Below, piece by piece: positions 9,482-14,105 of a stretch of 14,105 nucleotides of DNA. The position numbers and the translations under genes are program-made. Under the pieces are notes generated by a model. It was not told where the DNA came from, searched no databases, and was given only the letters and a program-made list of their open reading frames with translations. Position 1 is the first letter of the stretch, and the number at the start of each line of letters is the position of its first letter. Source of the DNA: Hyphochytrium catenoides (Eukaryota; Sar; Hyphochytriomycetes; Hyphochytriales; Hyphochytriaceae); assembly GCA_900088475.1 (NCBI GenBank), contig FLMG01001015.1, forward strand, positions 9,419-23,523, in the 5' to 3' direction.

Positions 9482-11244
9482 ATGGGACCCAAAAGAGCAA
9501 TGGTAGACCAAGGACGCGCTGGAGAGAAGATGAAGCTCAGGGTGGAAGAGGATTCAGAGTCAGAGGTTCCGAACGACGCCACCAGCAGCAGCGGTAGTCA
9601 AAGCGAGACAGAGCAAGATGATGCCAGTGACGTGTTTGACGAGGAAGCGGATATGGAGGAGAGGCTTCCACCAGAAGCTCCCCAGCCAGACAAGAGCCAC
9701 AAGCTTAGCTTCCACAACCTCACTCCAGCGCTCAACCCAAAGGTTCTTGAAGCAGTGGATGCGCTCGGCTTCACCCATATGACTCCTGTCCAGGCGGCTA
9801 CTCTTCCCCTTTTTCTCACCCATAAGGACGTCTTAGTGGAGGTGAGTCCTCAGTCGCGCCTGATAGTTCACAGGTCAGGTTCTCAGGCCTGTGCGCTCCT
9901 AGGCAACCACAGGCTCGGGGAAGACTTTGGCCTTTGTGTTGCCCATAGTGGAAACGCTGTTACGCCGAGAGAGACGGCTCAAGAGCCATGAAGTGGGCGC
10001 TCTAGTTATCTCTCCCACCAGGTGCGCGTCAGCTAGACAGCAACAGTTACGATTAGAAGAGACTGACGTGTCTGATACCTAGGGAGCTAGCAAGACAGAT
10101 TTACTCTGTCTGTCAGTTCGTATGCCGATATGTGGAGAACCTCAAGCCGTTATTGCTCATCGGAGGCACTGACGTCGCGAGTGATATCCTTTCAACAGCC
10201 CGTCGACTAACTCCTTGACATCTTAGGTGGTCTCTAGACCTTCTCCCTTCTTAGATTTCTTCTTGCCCTGTGCCTTCTTCTCTCGTTGCGACTCTACGGG
10301 GACGCAGACATTTTCCCTTCGTCTATTTCATTTTGCTATTGGTGTTCTGTCTCCTTGACTCTCTGCCGCACACGTGCAGCTGCTTCTGGCGGATGAAGCC
10401 CAGGGGAAGTTTGTCATAGGGACTCCTGGCAGAGTTGATGACATCATGCAGCGAGCAGAGGGGAAAGGTAAACGGCTTGTGGCGACCATCTATCATGGTT
10501 CACCAACCTGATGCCGCCCCGTCTGCCTCTCCTGCTCATATTTTCATGCCAATCTCTCTCTCTCTCCTGCACTCACACTCCTTGCTCTTCCACCTATCTC
10601 TGGCTCCCTGCATGCACCATCATTTCTAAAGGTCCCGGTGCTTCTTGTTCACTCTTTTCTTTTTGTTTTTTTTTCTCGTTCACTGCTGGTCTAACCACAC
10701 TTCTCTGACTACCGCTGCCAGTGAGCTTTAAGGAGCTGGAGATGCTGGTGCTAGATGAGGCAGATGTTATTCTAGACATGGACTTTAAAGAGACGGTGAA
10801 TCAGATTCTTAACCGGCTTCCGAAGCAGAGAAGAACAGGTAGGTGAAGACAGGAGAGAAAGAAAGTGGGGAAGGATGAGCAAGAACGAGAGGAGAGAAGC
10901 ACCCGATGAGGAGAGGTTGGCAAAAGCATGACACTTAGATCTCTTCTTCTCCTGCTGTTAGGGCTGTTCTCAGCTACGCAGACGAAGGAAGTCAAAGCCT
11001 TAGCTCGCGCTGGACTGCGAAATCCCGTGGTCGTGACAGTGAAGGTCCAGCATCAGACAGAGACAGAGCAAGCAATCCCGACAACGCTGGTTAGTTAAGC
11101 TGCTTCGACAAAAGAGAGGACAAGAGATAAGAGCCAAGAAAGACAAAGAAGACACGAAGCAACCAAAGCACGAAAAAGTTCTAGTAGAGCCATAGAAAAA
11201 GGGAAGAAAAGGAATCTCTAGCAGAGCAACGACAAAAGGAAAAG

Positions 11245-11296
<52 letters not shown>

Positions 11297-13256
11297 AGAA
11301 AGAGAGAGAGAAAGGGGTATCTTTTAGTTCGTCTCACAGCCACCAACATGTAGGAGAACTTCTACCTGATGTGTACGGCAGAGGACCGCGTCTCGAGGCT
11401 GGTCGCCTTCCTCCGAGCACAGTCAAAGGGCAAAGTCATTGTCTTCTTCGCAACCTGCGCCAGCGTGGACTACTTTGCAAAGATTTTGGAAAAGCTTTTG
11501 GAAGACGCTGCTCTGCCGGTCTTTGGCCTGCATGGACGTATGAACCCCAAGCGCCGTACAGCGACCTATGACAAGTATGTGGCTGCGGAGAGAGGGATCC
11601 TGATCTGTACAGATGTGGCAGCACGCGGCATTGACATTCCAGACGTTGACTGGATCGTCCAGTTTGATCCACCGCAAGATCCTAGCTTCTTCATTCATCG
11701 AGTAGGGAGGACAGCCAGGGCAGGGAAGAGTGGAAGAGCTCTTCTCTTTCTTCTGCCAAATGAAGACGCGTATGTCAACTTCCTGCACATCCGACGAGTG
11801 CCCATTAGAGAATTATCTCAGGTACGATTGCGTGGTATCTTCCTGTCGCTCCTCTTTATTATTCGCTTTATCCTTATCTCTCTAGGGTGTGGTCGGCACT
11901 TCTCTCGTCGTCTTGCTATTCTTCTTATCCTCTGCCATTTCTCTGAATCCTATGCAGCTCGCCTATAGATGTCCCTTTGCCTTTCATGTTTCGCTCAAGT
12001 CTGTCGCATCTGTCTCGGCTTCGTAAGCAGACTCACCTTCTGAAAATACTTGGTCCGTAGGAGGAAGAAGTGCACGATGTGACGCCTACCATGCGAACTA
12101 TGGCTATTGATGATAGAGACGTGCTAGAGAAAGGAACGAAGGCCTTCGTCTCCTTTGTCCGTGCCTATAATGAACACCAGTGCCAATTCATCTTCCGCTT
12201 TAAGGAGCTGGACGTTGGAGGAGTGGCTAGAAGCTATGGTTTACTCCGCCTACCGCGTCTCAAAGAGGTAACAAAACTCTCTCTCTCTTTGTGGTCAGAA
12301 TCCGCCTATGCTGATTGCCTTTGGCCATGTCTCCCTGCTTCATGTGCTCCTCTGCTCTCTCCTTTTGATATCTTTCCATTGCGCTGTGTCATCGTTCCTA
12401 TCATTAAAGCCTCTCTTTCATTGGCTTTCTCTCTCATCTGTCTAAACTCGGTCAGGTTCGAGGTATGAAAGTGGACTTCCAACCCGTAGATATAGACACA
12501 GCGACTATTAAGTTCAAGGATAGAGCTCGAGAAAAGCAGCGCCAGGAAAACCTGCAGAAGATGGTTCAGGAGGAGGAAAAGCGCGAACAAGAGAAAGCGA
12601 AGAGGGCAGAGGAGAGAGAAGCTCGACGACAGGAGAGGCTGAAGGCTGAAGCTAAACCGACTAGGCGGCGGAAGAAAGGACGCAATCAGGCGATAGTTGA
12701 AGAGGTACGTCTTCCACACAGAGAGAGAGAGAGGTGGCTAGATGCAGGTTCCTCCACTGGCCCTTAGGAATAGGGGACAAGGAAAGCAACGTGTTTCACT
12801 TTCTAGTTCTTGCTAAGAGTATTGACCTTTCTATGGCAGTGGGAGGAGTTGGCTGAGGAGGAGCGACTGTACAAGAGACTGAAGAAGGGCAAGATCTCCA
12901 AAGCAGAGTACGACGCTGCAGTGCGCAAGGCTGACTGTGGAGGTGATTCCAGTGAAGAAGAGCCTTCACAGAAACAAACCGACCTGGAAGCCATTGATAG
13001 GAGTGACTCGTCAGAAGGGAGTGACAGCGAACCAGAGCATAAGACAGAGAATAAAGGTGCTTCTGAAGCTCCAGAGCCTAAGAAGAAGAAAAGAACAAAG
13101 CGGAAGCACCGCAAGAGGGCAGGAGCGGAGGACGAGCAAGTCCACCCGTCAAAGAAGAAGTCTGCAGCGGAGAGAAGGCTGGCCATCAAGCTGCAGAGAA
13201 AAAAGAACTTTTTGCAAAAGAAGCTCAAGAAGGCCTCCTTCAGGAAACGGCGATAG
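9482..13256 (+). CDS. DDX55: DEAD-box ATP-dependent RNA helicase, DDX55/Spb4 orthologue (ten exons)
   Basis: Exons: 9482-9841, 9903-10021, 10083-10183, 10372-10467, 10722-10838, 10962-11089, 11354-11821, 12061-12267, 12456-12704, 12840-13256; 753 aa, TAG stop. An in-frame TGA at 9464 supports ATG 9482. Motifs in order: Q motif with [12 protein letters not shown] (about 99-110), ATTGSGKT (121-128), PTRELA (158-163), TPGR (211-214), DEAD (237-240), SAT (268-270), TDVAARGID (393-401), [10 protein letters not shown] (422-431). The C-terminal part is diagnostic of Spb4/DDX55: [21 protein letters not shown], then [13 protein letters not shown], then [19 protein letters not shown]. The tail is lysine-rich ([14 protein letters not shown]), fitting nucleolar import. 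The family remodels pre-60S particles during 27S pre-rRNA processing. An acidic, serine-rich extension of about 70 residues precedes the core. Eight introns are GT-AG (61-264 bp) and one is AT-AC. Confidence 0.95.
10184..10371 (+). other. U12-type (minor spliceosome) AT-AC intron 3 of DDX55
   Basis: The intron opens with ATATCCTTT (10184-10192), a full match to the U12 5' splice consensus. It carries TCCTTGAC (10352-10359) as branch site and ends in AC at 10371, 13 nt after the presumed branch adenosine at 10358. Splicing AGT-G | AC-GTG-CAG keeps the frame and gives [16 protein letters not shown]...TPGR, the spacing expected in DDX55. No GT-AG pair gives an equally good junction. Confidence 0.88.
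10352..10359 (+). promoter_or_regulatory. U12 branch-point sequence TCCTTGAC
   Basis: Matches the core of the U12 branch consensus (TCCTTRAC) and lies 13 nt from the AC acceptor, within the narrow window typical of minor introns. An identical octamer sits at 10212-10219 in the same intron. Confidence 0.8.
11247..11291 (+). repeat. (GA)22 microsatellite inside DDX55 intron 6
   Basis: An uninterrupted GA run of about 45 nt within the 264-bp intron 11090-11353, on the sense strand, followed by more GA-rich sequence to about 11313. The flanking intron is purine-rich, unlike the pyrimidine-rich introns 4, 7 and 8 of the same gene. Confidence 0.95.
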
Positions 13257-13386
13257 CGGCTGCTGCCTTGCAAGCCTAATATAATGTAACATAGCGGCCA
13301 ACATGCTAGCATCTTTTCGCTTCCTCTTCTTTTCCTCCTCTCCCACGTTCAGTGGTGGAGCAGCCATAACCAGCACAGAGGATAAA

Positions 13387-13815
13387 GTTCCTCTGCCAAG
13401 AGCTGTGGATATCCAGCCTTCCTTTTGCTCTTTCAGGCTAGATGTTTTTCCTGGCCTCTCTCCTTTGCCAAGAATAGTGAGACTGAAGTCTTCACTTGGC
13501 TCTGTCACGTAGCTACCAGTTTCTCTTTCTCTCTTTTTTGCTCTGGCTAGATTAGTGGCAACAAAGCCTTCACTAGCCTGTGTCAGGCTTTGATATCTCT
13601 CGCACTCTGTCTTCTTCTACATAGATCAGTGACAAGGCCTTCGAATGGCTGTGTCAGGTGTAAAACACGCTCTGCCTTCCTTCTGTCACAATCATTGCGT
13701 TCCTTTAGCCTCTGGTCACGGTCGATATGTCTCCTTCGCTCTGTCTTCTCCTGCCAAGCTCAATGGAAACAAAGCCTTCTCTTAGCTCCGTCAGCCTCTC
13801 TCCCTCGGTCTTCTT
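13387..13815. repeat. degenerate tandem repeat of about 70 bp, at least six units
   Basis: A core close to GCCTTCACTAGCCTGTGTCA recurs at 13387-13408, 13488-13509, 13566-13587, 13637-13658, 13699-13721 and 13774-13795. Steps are 101, 78, 71, 62 and 75 bp. Between cores a pyrimidine-rich spacer also recurs, for example GATATCTCTCGCACTCTGTC near 13592 and GATATGTCTCCTTCGCTCTG near 13723. Copies are diverged, so this looks like an old minisatellite or remnant of a repeat array. Confidence 0.75.
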
Positions 13816-14059
13816 CTCTCCTTTGGAGGCTGGGCCGCTAAGTGCTTCGAGGCTTTGGCCTGCGGAACTTTGTTTGTGCGGTCCAATGACATATAAAACG
13901 GTAGTAGTAGTTTGTAAGTTACTCATCATGCAGGTATAGAATGAGGGTACACCGGCAGATTATGAACTGATGGCTTACGGCGCACTACGCACGTGAAGGA
14001 CGAAAAGACACTGCAGGGAAGCCGACAGGTTTTGCTGTTCTAGGCAGAAAGTAGTATCA

Positions 14060-14105
14060 TCTCTCTCTCTCTCTCTGTCTCTCTCTCTCTCTCTGTCTCT
14101 CCCCC
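14060..14105. repeat. (CT)n tract at the window end
   Basis: CT dinucleotides interrupted twice by GT, ending in CCCCC. It is complementary in sense to the GA tract at the window start. Confidence 0.95.

Larger units (their letters stand above)
13257..14105. other. 3' flank of DDX55 with no further gene seen
   Basis: After the TAG the sequence contains TGTAAC at 13286, which could serve as a TGTAA-type 3' processing signal but may be chance. From 13387 to about 13815 it is a degenerate tandem repeat, and from 14060 a CT tract. The short open frames on both strands follow the repeat and do not look like proteins. Confidence 0.6.

Noticed and set aside
9121-9582. 153-codon minus-strand frame
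   Set aside because: Overlaps the start of the helicase exon 1 and the promoter repeats; no recognisable protein.
10174-10379. Alternative GT-AG intron for DDX55 intron 3 (GTCGCG donor, GTGCAG acceptor)
   Set aside because: In frame, but it has a very weak donor, shortens the conserved spacing between GG and TPGR, and ignores a full set of U12 signals.
1-14105. CRISPR arrays, insertion sequences, tRNA or rRNA genes, bacterial operons
   Set aside because: No regular direct repeat/spacer array, transposase, cloverleaf or rRNA-like sequence was seen; the gene structure is eukaryotic.

Overview
The window is nuclear DNA from an intron-rich eukaryote, most likely a flagellated or ciliated protist. 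The evidence is three split genes whose exons join in frame at GT-AG (once AT-AC) boundaries, standard stop codons (TAA, TAA, TAG), no bacterial gene packing, a PIH1-family dynein-assembly-type factor, and a minor-spliceosome (U12) intron. I cannot name the lineage. Abundant (GA)n/(CT)n tracts lie at both ends and inside one intron; they give the window opposite-strand microsatellite ends, which looks like a contig cut by repeats.

Layout, left to right. 1-1398: GA-rich start, then sequence with no gene I can support, but with a strong hairpin at 450-501. 1399-5075 (minus): a SEL1L/HRD3-type ER-associated degradation adaptor with signal peptide and Sel1 repeats, six exons, 746 aa. 5076-5808: its upstream spacer. 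5809-8745 (minus): a PIH1 + CS domain HSP90 co-chaperone-like protein, twelve exons, 588 aa, with a basic coiled-coil tail. 8746-9472: divergent promoter region carrying a three-copy short repeat. 9482-13256 (plus): the DDX55/Spb4 DEAD-box RNA helicase of 60S ribosome assembly, ten exons, 753 aa. Its third intron (10184-10371) has ATATCCTTT at the 5' end, a TCCTTGAC branch site and an AC 3' end. 13257-14105: a degenerate tandem repeat of about 70 bp, then a (CT)n end.

The three genes serve different housekeeping jobs: ER protein quality control, HSP90-linked complex assembly, and ribosome biogenesis. There is no sign that they form one pathway. The PIH1 gene and the helicase gene are divergent across 727 bp and could share a promoter. 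If the PIH1 protein acts like PIH1D1 in R2TP/snoRNP assembly rather than like Kintoun in dynein assembly, both would feed ribosome production; that is inference. All gene models were built by eye from the sequence, and 25 introns were placed by frame continuity, splice dinucleotides and remembered family motifs.
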